Both the position numbers and the translations under genes were made by a program. A DNA stretch of 55,275 nucleotides from Deltaproteobacteria bacterium. GTDB lineage: Bacteria > Desulfobacterota > Desulfomonilia > UBA1062. Below are positions 37,716 through 46,763 of this stretch, in pieces. The notes below the pieces were generated by a model. The model made no database searches, was not told the DNA's origin, and saw only the letters and a list, made by a program, of their open reading frames with translations. Every line of letters begins with the position of its first letter. The stretch's first letter is position 1. The DNA lies in contig JAGOOG010000006.1 in assembly GCA_017992605.1 (NCBI GenBank), positions 1 to 55,275 on the forward strand, given 5' to 3'.

Positions 37716-38945
37716 TCACAAGCCTGCCGCCCTGCCCCTGACGTAGGCCGACTGGCGGATGAGCGCATCGTACTCGTCGCGGAAATACCTCAGCGAGTCC
37801 AGGACCGGCACCGGGGCTGCCTGACCGAGCCCGCACAGGGAGGCCAGCGACATGGCCTGCGCCAGGTCCTGGAGGGTCCTGATGTCCTCGGGTCTGCCCT
37901 GACCATCCATGAGCCTGTGGAATATCTCCACCATGGCCTCCAGCCCGTCACGGCACGGGGTGCATTTCCCGCAGGACTCCTCGTGCAGGAAGAGTATGTC
38001 CTTGTACACGATGTCGATGATGTCTCTTTTGGAACTGAACACGACCACGGCCCCCGAGCCGAGCACGTTCTCGTGGCACAGAAGGGTGTCCATCCTGTCC
38101 GACGGGACGATGCTGCCGGCGGCCCCGCCTACCTGGACCGCCTTGATGTCATCCGCCCCTGCCAGGTCCACGACCAGCTCCCCGAGCGGGCTGCCCATGG
38201 GCAGCTCGTAGACGCCAGGCCTGCTCACGTCCCCGCTCACGCAGAACACCTTGGTCCCCTTGCTCCGCGACGTCCCCATGGCGCTGAACCACGGGACGCC
38301 GTTTTCGATGATGTGCGGGACGTTCATGAGGGTCTCCACGTTGTTGATGACCGTGGGTTTCCCCCAGAGGCCGCTCACCGGCGGGTACGGGGGTTTGTAC
38401 CGGGACTCTCCCCTCCTCCCCTCAATGGATTCCATGAGCGCCGACTCCTCGCCGCAGATGTAGGCACCGGCACCCTCGAAGACCTGCAGGTCCATGTGCT
38501 TCAGGAATCCGTGGCGCCTCACCTGCTCGACGGCCTCCAGGAGCGGTTCATGGAGTCGATGATACTCGACTCTCAGGTAGATGTACGCGCGTCCGGCCCC
38601 TATGGCGAGGCCGGCGATGCACAGACCCTCGATGAGTCCGAAGGGGTCGTTCGTGAGAAGGTACCGGTCCTTGAAGGTCCCGACCTCCCCCTCGTCGGCG
38701 TTGCAGATGAGGTACTTCTCCCTCGAGGCGGTCTTCCGGGCCAGCTCCCACTTCAGGCCGCACCCGAACCCGGCGCCACCCCTCCCGGTGAGCCCCGATA
38801 GCTTGACCTCGTCGATGATCTCCCCGGGCTTCATGGTGTCGCGCGCCTTGAGGAAGGCCCTGAACCCGCCGCGGGCAAGATATGTAGAGATATCCCCGGG
38901 ATCGACGACGCCGCAGTTCTTCAATACGATGCGCTGTTCAGGCAC
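37716..38945 (-). CDS. NuoF-like NADH-binding flavoprotein
   Basis: The 409-residue protein belongs to the NuoF/HoxF/HydB group: FMN and NAD(H) binding with one [4Fe-4S] cluster. Motifs in order are GRGGAGFGCGLKWELA (NADH-binding glycine loop), CNADEGEVGTFKDRYL, ICGEESALMESIEGRRGE (FMN), and the cluster ESCGKCTPCRDGLE with a final C in SLCGLG. It has no N-terminal thioredoxin-like or C-terminal ferredoxin extension. Start is GTG 38945 with GGGAGGA upstream. It follows the NuoG/NuoE fusion gene by 17 bases, so the two form an NAD-reducing module feeding from the molybdenum hydroxylase or from ferredoxin. Confidence 0.92.
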   Translation of the reverse strand: MPEQRIVLKNCGVVDPGDISTYLARGGFRAFLKARDTMKPGEIIDEVKLSGLTGRGGAGFGCGLKWELARKTASREKYLICNADEGEVGTFKDRYLLTNDPFGLIEGLCIAGLAIGAGRAYIYLRVEYHRLHEPLLEAVEQVRRHGFLKHMDLQVFEGAGAYICGEESALMESIEGRRGESRYKPPYPPVSGLWGKPTVINNVETLMNVPHIIENGVPWFSAMGTSRSKGTKVFCVSGDVSRPGVYELPMGSPLGELVVDLAGADDIKAVQVGGAAGSIVPSDRMDTLLCHENVLGSGAVVVFSSKRDIIDIVYKDILFLHEESCGKCTPCRDGLEAMVEIFHRLMDGQGRPEDIRTLQDLAQAMSLASLCGLGQAAPVPVLDSLRYFRDEYDALIRQSAYVRGRAAGL

Positions 38946-38962
38946 GCTTTTCCTCCCGTTCG

Positions 38963-40084
38963 TCAGCCGGCTTCCTGCCGGTACTCCCTGAGGACGTCCG
39001 CCACGCGATCCGGCGTCAGGTTTCCGTAGAGCTCGTCGTTTATCAGCATGGCCGGGGCCTGGTCGCAGGCGCCTATGCAGCCGACCAGCTCCAGGGAGAA
39101 CATGCCGTCTGCGGTGGCCTCCCCCGGGAGGATGCCGAGCTCTGTCTGGATCGTCCCGATCACTGTGGAAGCGCCCTTGAGGTCGCACGGTACGCATTTG
39201 CAGATCCTTATCCTGTGCTTCGCCCCGCCGTGCAGGGGCAGATACGCATAGAAGGATGCCGTTCCGTACACGTCGCTCAGCGGTATCCCGGTCTTGACGG
39301 CCACCCTCAGCATGGCCTCCCTCGACAGCACGCCGGACCGGGCGAGCTCCTGTCTGAGCACGGGCAGGAGGTCTCCACGGCCGGTCCCGTCCCTTCCGGC
39401 GCCCCCCGGGGAGGGGTGTCCGGCCCGTATCTGCGTGAACCCTGAAGGCCTGCTCAGGGCGCCCGTGGGGCAGTAGTCGATGCACACGCCGCAGTCCCTG
39501 CAGGACTCGGTTGTCAGCGGCTCGTCGTACCCGGTGATGACGGCCGAGGTGAACCCTCGGTAGCCGATGGCCAGCACGTCCCTGCCCGCGATCTCCCTGC
39601 ATGCCGTGATGCACCTGCGGCAGAGGATGCACTTGGAGAGGTCCCTGCGGACATAGGGGTTGTCGTCCTCGGCGGGATAGAACCGAGGCCTGGTCACGTT
39701 GAACCGCGGTGCCCCGACCTCGTGGTCGGAGGCCAGATTGTGCAGGCCGCAGGTGTCGGCATTGGGGTCGGTGACGCAGGTCCCGGTGTGGGCGGTGAGC
39801 ATGAGCTCCACCACGGCCTTGCGCACCGCGATCACTCTCGGGGTGTCCGTCCTGATGACCATGCCCTCGGTCAGGGGCGTGTGACATGCCCCCACCAGGG
39901 CCCGCGAGCCCTGAACCTCCACCACGCAGACCCGGCACACACCGCTGGGCCGCTGGCCCTCAACGTGGCACAGGGTGGGGATCTCGATGCCCGCCTGACG
40001 GGCGGCCTCGAGGATCGTTGCCCCCCGCGGGGCCTTGATCTTCCTGCCGTCGATCACCGCATGCGTCTTGAAGAGGGTGAACAT
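38963..40084 (-). CDS. NuoG N-terminal/NuoE fusion iron-sulfur protein
   Basis: The 373 residues join two subunits normally separate. Residues 1-80 are a [2Fe-2S] ferredoxin domain (PTLCHVEGQRPSGVCRVCVVE, GACHTP); about 90-125 is the His/Cys cluster segment (HTGTCVTDPNADTCGLH); about 145-210 holds two [4Fe-4S] sites (CILCRRCITACREI and CRDCGVCIDYCPTGAL). After a glycine-rich linker, about 235-373 is a full NuoE thioredoxin-like domain with C-x4-C equivalent CKCVPC and GCIGACDQAPAM. This gives five potential clusters. AAGGAGG lies four bases before the ATG. With NuoF it would make a soluble diaphorase module. Confidence 0.9.
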   Translation of the reverse strand: MFTLFKTHAVIDGRKIKAPRGATILEAARQAGIEIPTLCHVEGQRPSGVCRVCVVEVQGSRALVGACHTPLTEGMVIRTDTPRVIAVRKAVVELMLTAHTGTCVTDPNADTCGLHNLASDHEVGAPRFNVTRPRFYPAEDDNPYVRRDLSKCILCRRCITACREIAGRDVLAIGYRGFTSAVITGYDEPLTTESCRDCGVCIDYCPTGALSRPSGFTQIRAGHPSPGGAGRDGTGRGDLLPVLRQELARSGVLSREAMLRVAVKTGIPLSDVYGTASFYAYLPLHGGAKHRIRICKCVPCDLKGASTVIGTIQTELGILPGEATADGMFSLELVGCIGACDQAPAMLINDELYGNLTPDRVADVLREYRQEAG

Positions 40085-40102
40085 GGATCCTCCTTCGCCA
40101 TT

Positions 40103-40774
40103 TCAATCCTGCCCGGTCACGAAGATCACGATGACCTTCACGGGCCCGTGCATGCCCTTGAACTGGACCGCCTGGATGTCGCCGGTGGAGCTCGGTCCCG
40201 TGATGAAGCAGAACTGGCTCGGCGCTTCCAGTCCCTGTGAGAAGACCTGTTCCACCGCGTTCTCGTAGACCGGGTACAGCCTGCCTGCGGGCACGACGGC
40301 GATGTGGACGGGCGGGGCTATGGAGGCAAGCCTCGGCTGCCCGCTGCGGAAGATCAGGCCGAGAGACCCTGTCTCCGCTATGGCGAAATCCGTGGAGGTG
40401 ATGCCTGCATCCGAGGAGAAGGCTGCCTGCCTGAACGCCTCCCGGTCCGGAACGTCATCGGCCGTGAAGACGTCGACACCGGCAGTCCTGCCCCAGCTCG
40501 CGAGGTCCAGGGCCCTGACCGTATCGTCTCCGGATGCGACGGCCTTCCTAATCCCCTCGGCTGCGGCGATCGCTGTCAGGACGCGCAGGGTTTCCTCCCT
40601 CCCTGCGGCCTGGTGGACGACCCCGGTCTGGGCGTTCAGCTCGGAGGTGAAGCGCTCGATGAGCCGTTCACGGTCCAGGGAAAGTTCGGACAGCGGCGGC
40701 ATGGTCGGTCTCGCCGGGGCCGTGCCTCGCGGGGCGGCCCTTAACCGGGCAAGGATCTCTTCCCGTGCAGACAT
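40103..40774 (-). CDS. lutC: LutC-like LUD-domain protein
   Basis: LutC is the small LUD-domain component of the LutABC L-lactate oxidase. The 223-residue protein has the family core: SDAGITSTDFAIAETGSLGL, VHIAVVPAGRLYP, and the C-terminal FITGPSSTGDIQAVQFKGMHGP. ATG 40774 was chosen; a GTG at 40780 would overlap the lutB stop (GTGA) and is equally possible. It is followed by the NuoG/NuoE gene after 18 bases. Confidence 0.9.
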   Translation of the reverse strand: MSAREEILARLRAAPRGTAPARPTMPPLSELSLDRERLIERFTSELNAQTGVVHQAAGREETLRVLTAIAAAEGIRKAVASGDDTVRALDLASWGRTAGVDVFTADDVPDREAFRQAAFSSDAGITSTDFAIAETGSLGLIFRSGQPRLASIAPPVHIAVVPAGRLYPVYENAVEQVFSQGLEAPSQFCFITGPSSTGDIQAVQFKGMHGPVKVIVIFVTGQD

Positions 40775-40776
40775 GC

Positions 40777-42210
40777 TCACCCCTTCCTGCCTTTCGCCTT
40801 CCACCATTCATGGAAGGTCTTCTCCGGCATGCCCGGCAGGTCCCTGCAGGCGAACCAGCCCTTCAGGCCAAAGGGTATGTTCCGGATGTAGCCGTTGTTT
40901 TCCAGCCGTTTCATGACCGGCTTCATGCTTCTTGCAGCAAGATTCCACGCCGCTGCACTGCTCATGCCCAGCGAAACGAGACCCGCCCCGATCCTCTCGA
41001 TGAAGGCGCTCATCCTTTTGTCGTCCCGCACCCGGGACGCCACCTGCCGCTCACGATAGGCCAGCATGAGCGAGGGATGGTCCACGCCGGCCGGGCAGAT
41101 CTGCCTGCACGCACCGCACAGGGTGCAGGCGCGGTAGAGATCCGCGGTCTTGTCCAGGCCAAGGAGCAGGGGGTTCATGACCTGCCCCATGGGTCCTGAA
41201 TAGGTGAATCCGTAGGGGTACCCGCCGATCTTGGCATACACGGGGCAGGTGTTCAGGCAGCCTCCGCAGCGGATGCACCTGAGCACCTGCCTGGTGAGTG
41301 GGTCCCGGTAGATCTCGGAGCGGCCGTTGTCCACCACGACGATGAAGAGCTCCTCGGGGCCGTCGATCTCGGCGGTCTTCTTGGGTCCGGTGTCCATGGA
41401 CACGTAGCTGGAGATCTTCTGCCCCGTGCAGTTCCTGCACAGGATGCGGATCATGTGGACCGCGTCGGCCATGGTCGGGATCACCTTCTCCGGGCTCATG
41501 ACAGCCACCAGGGTTCTCGGTGACGACTTCGTCATGCGGATGTTGCCCTCGTTCTCCACGTTGATCACCGTGCCCGTGGCGGCAACCGCCATGTTGACGC
41601 CCACGATGCCCATGTCGAGGTGTCTGAACTTCTCGCGCAGGTACACCCGGACCGCCTTGCCGAGCTCGATGGGGTTCGTCGTCGTCTCCTTGATGATGCC
41701 CTTTTCCAGGAATGTCTTCGAGATCTCCTCCGGGGGCACGTTGATGGCCGGACCCACGATATGGAAGGGCGGCAGGGACAGCAGCTGGGTGATGACCTCG
41801 CCGAGGTCGGTCTCGAAGGCGTCCACTCCATTCCTGATGAGATGGTCGTTGAGACCGATCTCCTCGGTGATCATGGACTTGCCCTTGGTGACGTAGGTGA
41901 CGCCGCGCTGCCTGGCGATGTCCAGGATGATCTCGTTCGCCTCGGCTGCGTCCCGGACCCACAGGACCCGTGCCCCGCTGGCCGCGGCATTCCTCTCGAA
42001 CTCTTCGAGCAGCTCGGGCAGCCTCTCGACCACCTCGGCCCTGATGGCGCGGGCCTGCTCCACTGCTGAATCCGGGTCAGGGAACGAGGACATGCCGATC
42101 TGGCGCAGTATGGTGAACCCCGGGGGCAGCAGCGAAAGGAAGATCTGGCTCAGCTCGTTCCTGAGTTCCCTGCTCGCCGTCTCCTTGAATCTCTCGGTAC
42201 GTGCCTCCAT
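40777..42210 (-). CDS. lutB: LutB-like iron-sulfur oxidoreductase subunit
   Basis: The 477-residue protein has an N-terminal LUD domain (about 65-290, with KGKSMITEEIGLN and MAVAATGTVINVENEGN) and a C-terminal pair of [4Fe-4S] motifs, CIRCGGCLNTCPVY and CTLCGACRQICPAGVD. This is the layout of LutB, which with LutA and LutC oxidises L-lactate to pyruvate. A C-terminal tail of about 90 residues (KGWFACRDLPGMPEKTFHEWW) is as in other long LutB proteins. The ATG is one base after the lutA stop region, with GGGGG upstream. Electron acceptor is not known. Confidence 0.93.
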   Translation of the reverse strand: MEARTERFKETASRELRNELSQIFLSLLPPGFTILRQIGMSSFPDPDSAVEQARAIRAEVVERLPELLEEFERNAAASGARVLWVRDAAEANEIILDIARQRGVTYVTKGKSMITEEIGLNDHLIRNGVDAFETDLGEVITQLLSLPPFHIVGPAINVPPEEISKTFLEKGIIKETTTNPIELGKAVRVYLREKFRHLDMGIVGVNMAVAATGTVINVENEGNIRMTKSSPRTLVAVMSPEKVIPTMADAVHMIRILCRNCTGQKISSYVSMDTGPKKTAEIDGPEELFIVVVDNGRSEIYRDPLTRQVLRCIRCGGCLNTCPVYAKIGGYPYGFTYSGPMGQVMNPLLLGLDKTADLYRACTLCGACRQICPAGVDHPSLMLAYRERQVASRVRDDKRMSAFIERIGAGLVSLGMSSAAAWNLAARSMKPVMKRLENNGYIRNIPFGLKGWFACRDLPGMPEKTFHEWWKAKGRKG

Positions 42211-42211
42211 G

Positions 42212-42940
42212 TCACACCCCCTTCACGTTGTCTGTGAGGAAGCTCGCGAGGTGCATGGCCCGGGCGCCAGGGTGGTTCCTGTGGAGGTAGCCGTTAATGT
42301 TGAGCAGGCAGCCGGGTTCGCACAGGAGGAGCACGTCGGCGCCGGAGCTGATGAAGTTTGCGGCCTTGTCCTTGACCAGGGCCTGGGATATCTCGGGAAA
42401 TCCGATGGAGAACTCTCCCCCGAAGCCGCAGCAGGCGGTCGCATTGTCGAGCTCCACGTAGCGGGCCCCTCGTACACTGGAAATAAGCTTCTTGGGCTGT
42501 TCGGAGACCCCGAGCGCGCGCAGGATGTGGCACGACTCGTGGTAGGTCACGGTCCCCTCGTAGGCCGCACCCACATCGGTGATGCCCAGGACATCCACGA
42601 TGTACTGGCTCAGCTCGTAGATCCTCCCTGCCAGTTCGATTGCCCTCCCGTGCCATGACGGTTCATCGGCAAGGAGTTCGGGGTACCGGTGCTTCACCAT
42701 GCTCACGCAGGATCCGGACGGGCTCACGATGGTCTCGTCATCACCGAAGACCTCGATGAAGTGCCTCGCCACCCGCCTGGCCTCGTCCCGGTACCCCGCA
42801 TTGAACAGGGGCTGGCCGCAGCAGGTCTGCCCGTCGTGATAGATCGGCCGCCTGCCCAGTCGTTCCAGAAGCCGGCAGGTCGCCACACCGATCTCCGGCA
42901 TGAGCAGGTCCACCGTACACGGGATGAACAGGGACACCAT
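42212..42940 (-). CDS. lutA: LutA-like CCG-domain Fe-S oxidoreductase
   Basis: The 242-residue protein carries two cysteine-rich CCG domains (HdrB/GlpC/LutA type): FIPCTVDLLMPEIG...TCCGQPLFNAG in the first half and ESCHILRALG...TACCGFGGEFSIGFP in the second, ending with CEPGCLLNINGYLHR. Such domains hold noncubane [4Fe-4S] clusters that move electrons. ATG 42940 has GGAGGAGG eight bases before it; a TTG at 42958 would lie within that site. It is followed by lutB and lutC, completing a LutABC set. Confidence 0.92.
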   Translation of the reverse strand: MVSLFIPCTVDLLMPEIGVATCRLLERLGRRPIYHDGQTCCGQPLFNAGYRDEARRVARHFIEVFGDDETIVSPSGSCVSMVKHRYPELLADEPSWHGRAIELAGRIYELSQYIVDVLGITDVGAAYEGTVTYHESCHILRALGVSEQPKKLISSVRGARYVELDNATACCGFGGEFSIGFPEISQALVKDKAANFISSGADVLLLCEPGCLLNINGYLHRNHPGARAMHLASFLTDNVKGV

Positions 42941-42944
42941 GGCC

Positions 42945-44087
42945 CTATCCTCCTCCAATCAGGGCCCTGAAAACCGGGTCGGCCCTGTCCAGGTAGATGA
43001 GGTCGTCATCGCTGTGCGTCCTGAGCTTGAGGTTCCGTATGGCCGTGCGTTTCTTGTGCATGGCCGCGGTCTTCAGGTTCTCGAGGTTGCCCTCGGGCAC
43101 CTCCCTGAACTGAAGCAGCCGCTTCTTCCTGGCGAGCTCCATGAGCTCGAGTCCCAGCGCGGTGCGGGCGATGACCTGGTTCCACTCCCTGGCCTCCTCC
43201 CAGGGCTCGTTCAGGAGCGCGGAGCCCACGGAGATATCGCTGAACTCCGAGGTCAGGTCGAAGCAGTAGTGGCAGGCCCCCCTGATGCACTTCTTCGCCT
43301 CGTCGATGGGGATCTTCACCGTGGAGTCCCTGGTGAAGACCTCCATGGTCCCGTGCTCCACCGGAGGGATGTCCATGCCCGTGATCGTGGACGGATCGAC
43401 GATCTTCTTCAGGAGCGCGAGGAACGGATCCCATGCGAGGGCCCAGCTGCAGAAGAGACCGACGACGAGCTTGAGGCTGTCGATATTGTTCACGTTGTCG
43501 GGAATCGGCTTCATGCGCATCTTTGCGTATGCCAGGGCCTGGCACGGGGTGGCGACGGCGCCGACCTTGGTGGATCCCTCCCTGGCGAGCCTGTTGAACT
43601 CGGCCACGCCGGGCGACACCACGAACGAGCTCCTGCCGTGCCGTACGACCCTCTTCGCCTGGGTCTCCGAGATGCCCTCGGTGAGGATCGACTCGTTCAT
43701 CCGTGCCATCACCGCGGTATCGATGAGGCCCTCCCTCAGCGCGAGCGCCATGATCGTGGAGACCGTGCCGCCGTGCTGGGAGCGCGTCCTGGTCTGCTCG
43801 CTCGCAGCCCGTGCGATGAAATACTCCTTGACCGCGCCGATCTCGGGGGTGAGGTCCTCCCTGTCGAAAAGGCGGGCCCGCAGTCTCTCGAGATCCACCG
43901 GGGTACGGGGGCAGAAGGCATAACACCTTCCCTCGTCTATGTCACAGTCGAAGAGCGCGACGATCCTGTCCTCGTGGCCGCGCTGATAGGGGCACAGGTT
44001 CACGCACGCCCCGCAGCCGGTGCAGAGCTTGGCGTCCCTCACCTTCTCGTTGAGCTCCTTCTGCCCTTTATGAACTTTTTCTTCCAT
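42945..44087 (-). CDS. FrhB/FpoF-family iron-sulfur flavoprotein
   Basis: The 380-residue protein starts with a ferredoxin-type motif CTGCGACVNLCPY, then the FrhB domains: HGGTVSTIMALALREGLIDTAV, VATPCQALAYAKMR, CSWALAW and the conserved CIRGACHYCFDLTSEFSDISVG. The family oxidises or reduces coenzyme F420 in archaea, but in bacteria without F420 genes its members use ferredoxin or NAD(P)H through FAD. It is placed between iorB and lutA, so it may couple the lactate-type dehydrogenase to the ferredoxin made by IorAB. No F420 synthesis gene is visible here. Confidence 0.9.
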   Translation of the reverse strand: MEEKVHKGQKELNEKVRDAKLCTGCGACVNLCPYQRGHEDRIVALFDCDIDEGRCYAFCPRTPVDLERLRARLFDREDLTPEIGAVKEYFIARAASEQTRTRSQHGGTVSTIMALALREGLIDTAVMARMNESILTEGISETQAKRVVRHGRSSFVVSPGVAEFNRLAREGSTKVGAVATPCQALAYAKMRMKPIPDNVNNIDSLKLVVGLFCSWALAWDPFLALLKKIVDPSTITGMDIPPVEHGTMEVFTRDSTVKIPIDEAKKCIRGACHYCFDLTSEFSDISVGSALLNEPWEEAREWNQVIARTALGLELMELARKKRLLQFREVPEGNLENLKTAAMHKKRTAIRNLKLRTHSDDDLIYLDRADPVFRALIGGG

Positions 44088-44127
44088 CCTGTCCTCGCTT
44101 TCACGAATCCATGCTACAGGCCTGCCT

Positions 44128-44751
44128 TCAACACCCCCTGACCAGGGCCTCTCCTATCTCGTAGGCCTTCAGGTTGACGGCTACCTTGTCTGCCGGCATG
44201 TCCCGGCCGATAACCTCCCTGAAATCGTCGATGGAAACAGGAAGCAGGTCCATGCCTCCCACCGCTCCGATCATGATGACGTTCTGGAATATCGGGTTGC
44301 CGAGCTTGAGGGCCTCGTCGGTGGCGCTGATCATGAAGCTCCGTGCCGTGAGGCTGTCTATGGTGGCCCTTATCTCGTCCATCGTGGGATATCTGTCATC
44401 ACCGGCGATGACCCTGACCGGGTAGACCGGCCTGTCGTTGCTCAGGCTCTGGCTGAATGGGTTCCCGTACGCCGAGAGCACCTTGATGGCCTCGGAAGGC
44501 TCGAGCGCCACCACCAGGTCGACCTTCCCCTTGGGGATCTGGGGGCTCCACGCGCCCATGGACGATATCCTCACATGGCTCATGACCGAACCGCCCCGCT
44601 GGGAGGCGCCGAAGGTCTCGCCGATGGTCACGGCATATCCCTTGGCCACCAGCATGCCTGCGAGCATGCGCGACGCGGTGACGTTGCCCTGGCCTCCCAC
44701 GCCCGTGATGATGACGTTGTAAGGGTCTTTCTGCAGTGTGCTCTTCTCCAT
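44128..44751 (-). CDS. iorB: Indolepyruvate:ferredoxin oxidoreductase beta subunit
   Basis: The 207-residue gamma-type domain of 2-oxoacid:ferredoxin oxidoreductases binds CoA and completes the active site. Motifs are IITGVGGQGNVTASRMLAG, GETFGASQRGGSVMSHVR and NVIMIGAVGG. With IorA it converts aryl 2-oxo acids (indolepyruvate, phenylpyruvate) to aryl-acetyl-CoA, CO2 and reduced ferredoxin. The ATG lies three bases after the iorA stop, so the two are coupled. Confidence 0.93.
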   Translation of the reverse strand: MEKSTLQKDPYNVIITGVGGQGNVTASRMLAGMLVAKGYAVTIGETFGASQRGGSVMSHVRISSMGAWSPQIPKGKVDLVVALEPSEAIKVLSAYGNPFSQSLSNDRPVYPVRVIAGDDRYPTMDEIRATIDSLTARSFMISATDEALKLGNPIFQNVIMIGAVGGMDLLPVSIDDFREVIGRDMPADKVAVNLKAYEIGEALVRGC

Positions 44752-44754
44752 GGC

Positions 44755-46692
44755 CTATGCCACCTCCACCTTCTGAATGGCCCCGGTCGGACAGACATTG
44801 GCGCAGACGCCGCAGCCCGCACAGATGACCTCGTCGATCCGCGCGACCTTATGGTCCGCATCCCAGTAGATGCCTGGACACCGCAGGATGCGCGTGCACA
44901 TCCTGTTGCAGCCGCATTTCTCCCCGAGGCAGAGGTCCTCGCGGACCGACATCTCGTACTTCTTCTTGCCGCGCTTCTCCGGGCTCAGGGCGCATATCTG
45001 CTTGAGTATCACGACCCGGGCTCCCTGCCTCTTCAGCATGGCTGTGAGCGTGTTCTCCGTGGTCTGCACGTCGAAGGGATCGCACTGCGCGACCTCGGCG
45101 CCGACGGCCCTGCAGATTTCCGCGATGTCCACCGGGGGCGATGCCTCGCCCATGGCGTTGACCGTGAGACCTGGATGGGGCTGGAACCCGGTCATGGCCG
45201 TGCCGCTGTTGTCGAGCACCACCAGGGTGACGTCGGACTGGTTGTGCACCGCGTCCACCAGGGCAGGCATCACTGCGTGGAAGAAGGTCGAGTCGCCGCA
45301 CACTGCTACCACCGGCTGGTCCATGCCGAATCTCGTGAGCTGGCCGAATCCCGTGGCGAGCCCGAGGCCGCTGCCCATGGAGAACATGGTCTTCACGGTG
45401 CTGAAACCGGCGGGAAGCACCCCGATGCCGTAGCACCCCACGTCGCCGCACACGAACCCCTCCCGTCCATCGAGGATGAGGGCGTTGTGCAGGGACAGAA
45501 ACGAGGCGCGGTGCGGGCATCCCGGGCAGAAGGTGAGCTCTCGGCCCGGCGACTTGAACATGGACGAGAACGCCGTGGCGGCATAGTCCTGTGGCACCGG
45601 CTCATACTGGACACCGAGGATCCCTTTGACCGCGGTGACGATGAGGTCGGGGTTGAGCTCGCCCGAGGTGGGGAGGTGGCCCGATTTCTTGCCGAAGAAG
45701 GTCTTGAAGCCCACCTCGACAGCGGCCTCTGCCGCCAGGATCTTTATGTTCTCCTCCATGAAGTCCTGGGGCTCTTCCACGATGAGGACCTTCTCCGTTG
45801 TCGCGAGGTGTCTCCTGACGAGACCTTCGGGCAGGGGCCAAGTGGTGCCCAGCTTCAGCAGCCCCACCCTGTCTTCGAGGTTCAGGGTGTGGATCGCCTC
45901 CTTGCTGTAGAGGTAGCACGCACTGCCGGTGACGACGAGGAGCTCGGGTCTGTCGGGTCCTGCATAGCTGTTGAACGGTGACTGCTCGAAGAGCGAGATC
46001 GCCGTCTTGAGCCTGCCCTGCTGGACCGTGCGGGCATAGGCCACGACGCCGGGGCCGGTGACCATGGGTCCGGTGAGGAAATTCAGCAGGGGGCCCTTGT
46101 GGCTGAAGTAGGCACGGGGCTTCAGGTCGGGGAGTCTCCCCAGCCTTACGTTCCCGCTGGCATGTGACATACGGGTCACGCTCCTGAAGATGACAAAGGT
46201 CTTGAGCTCCTCCGAGAGCTCGAGGGCCCACTTCATCATGTCCTTGGCCTCCTGGAAATCCCCGGGTTCCAGCAGGGGAACCTCGAACATCTTGGCGAAG
46301 TAGCGGGCATCGGCCTCGTTCTGGCTGGACAGGGCTCCAGGGTCCTCGCAGACCGTCACCACCATGCCACCACGAACCCCGGTCCCGGTCAGGTGGAGGA
46401 GGAAGTCCGACGCCACGTGGATGCCGTTCTGCTTCATGGTGCAGATGGACCGCAGGCCCGCAAACGATGCTGCCGCCGCGATCTCGGTGGCGATCTTTTC
46501 GTTGGTCGCCCACTGAACGTAGAGGTCTTTCTCGCCGGCCACGCGGGAGAGGTTCTCGATGATCTCAGAGGACGGTGTGCCCGGGTACCCGGCTGCGACG
46601 CTCACTCCGGCCTCCAGTGCACCCCGGGCGATGGCCTCGTTGCCCATGAAGAGGCACTGTGTTCCTTCGTTCGGATCAAGCAGGTTCGACAT
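44755..46692 (-). CDS. iorA: Indolepyruvate:ferredoxin oxidoreductase alpha subunit
   Basis: The 645-residue subunit has the pyrimidine-binding domain first (FMGNEAIARGALEAGVSVAAGYPGTPSSEI), a middle domain, then the TPP-diphosphate domain (CPGCPHRASF; VCGDSTFFHAVMPALVDAV; LDNSGTAMTGFQPHPG) and a C-terminal pair of [4Fe-4S] motifs (CNRMCTRILRCPG and ICAGCGVCANVCPTGAIQ). This is IorA, not the pyruvate enzyme. ATG 46692 has GGAGG five bases upstream; a GTG two codons earlier is the alternative. It is the first structural gene after tetR, 71 bases downstream of that gene's stop. Confidence 0.95.
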   Translation of the reverse strand: MSNLLDPNEGTQCLFMGNEAIARGALEAGVSVAAGYPGTPSSEIIENLSRVAGEKDLYVQWATNEKIATEIAAAASFAGLRSICTMKQNGIHVASDFLLHLTGTGVRGGMVVTVCEDPGALSSQNEADARYFAKMFEVPLLEPGDFQEAKDMMKWALELSEELKTFVIFRSVTRMSHASGNVRLGRLPDLKPRAYFSHKGPLLNFLTGPMVTGPGVVAYARTVQQGRLKTAISLFEQSPFNSYAGPDRPELLVVTGSACYLYSKEAIHTLNLEDRVGLLKLGTTWPLPEGLVRRHLATTEKVLIVEEPQDFMEENIKILAAEAAVEVGFKTFFGKKSGHLPTSGELNPDLIVTAVKGILGVQYEPVPQDYAATAFSSMFKSPGRELTFCPGCPHRASFLSLHNALILDGREGFVCGDVGCYGIGVLPAGFSTVKTMFSMGSGLGLATGFGQLTRFGMDQPVVAVCGDSTFFHAVMPALVDAVHNQSDVTLVVLDNSGTAMTGFQPHPGLTVNAMGEASPPVDIAEICRAVGAEVAQCDPFDVQTTENTLTAMLKRQGARVVILKQICALSPEKRGKKKYEMSVREDLCLGEKCGCNRMCTRILRCPGIYWDADHKVARIDEVICAGCGVCANVCPTGAIQKVEVA

Positions 46693-46763
46693 CTCCACCT
46701 CCAGGTGCTTGGTTCTATCTCCGTCACAGCCTCATGCGGAAGAAGGCAGTGACTCGATCCGTT

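Noticed and set aside
36080-37741. Plus-strand open frame of 553 codons antisense to the molybdenum hydroxylase large subunit
   Set aside because: It mirrors the conserved minus-strand gene in a GC-rich genome where antisense frames stay open; composition is abnormal (H, V, G, D rich) and no motif is present.
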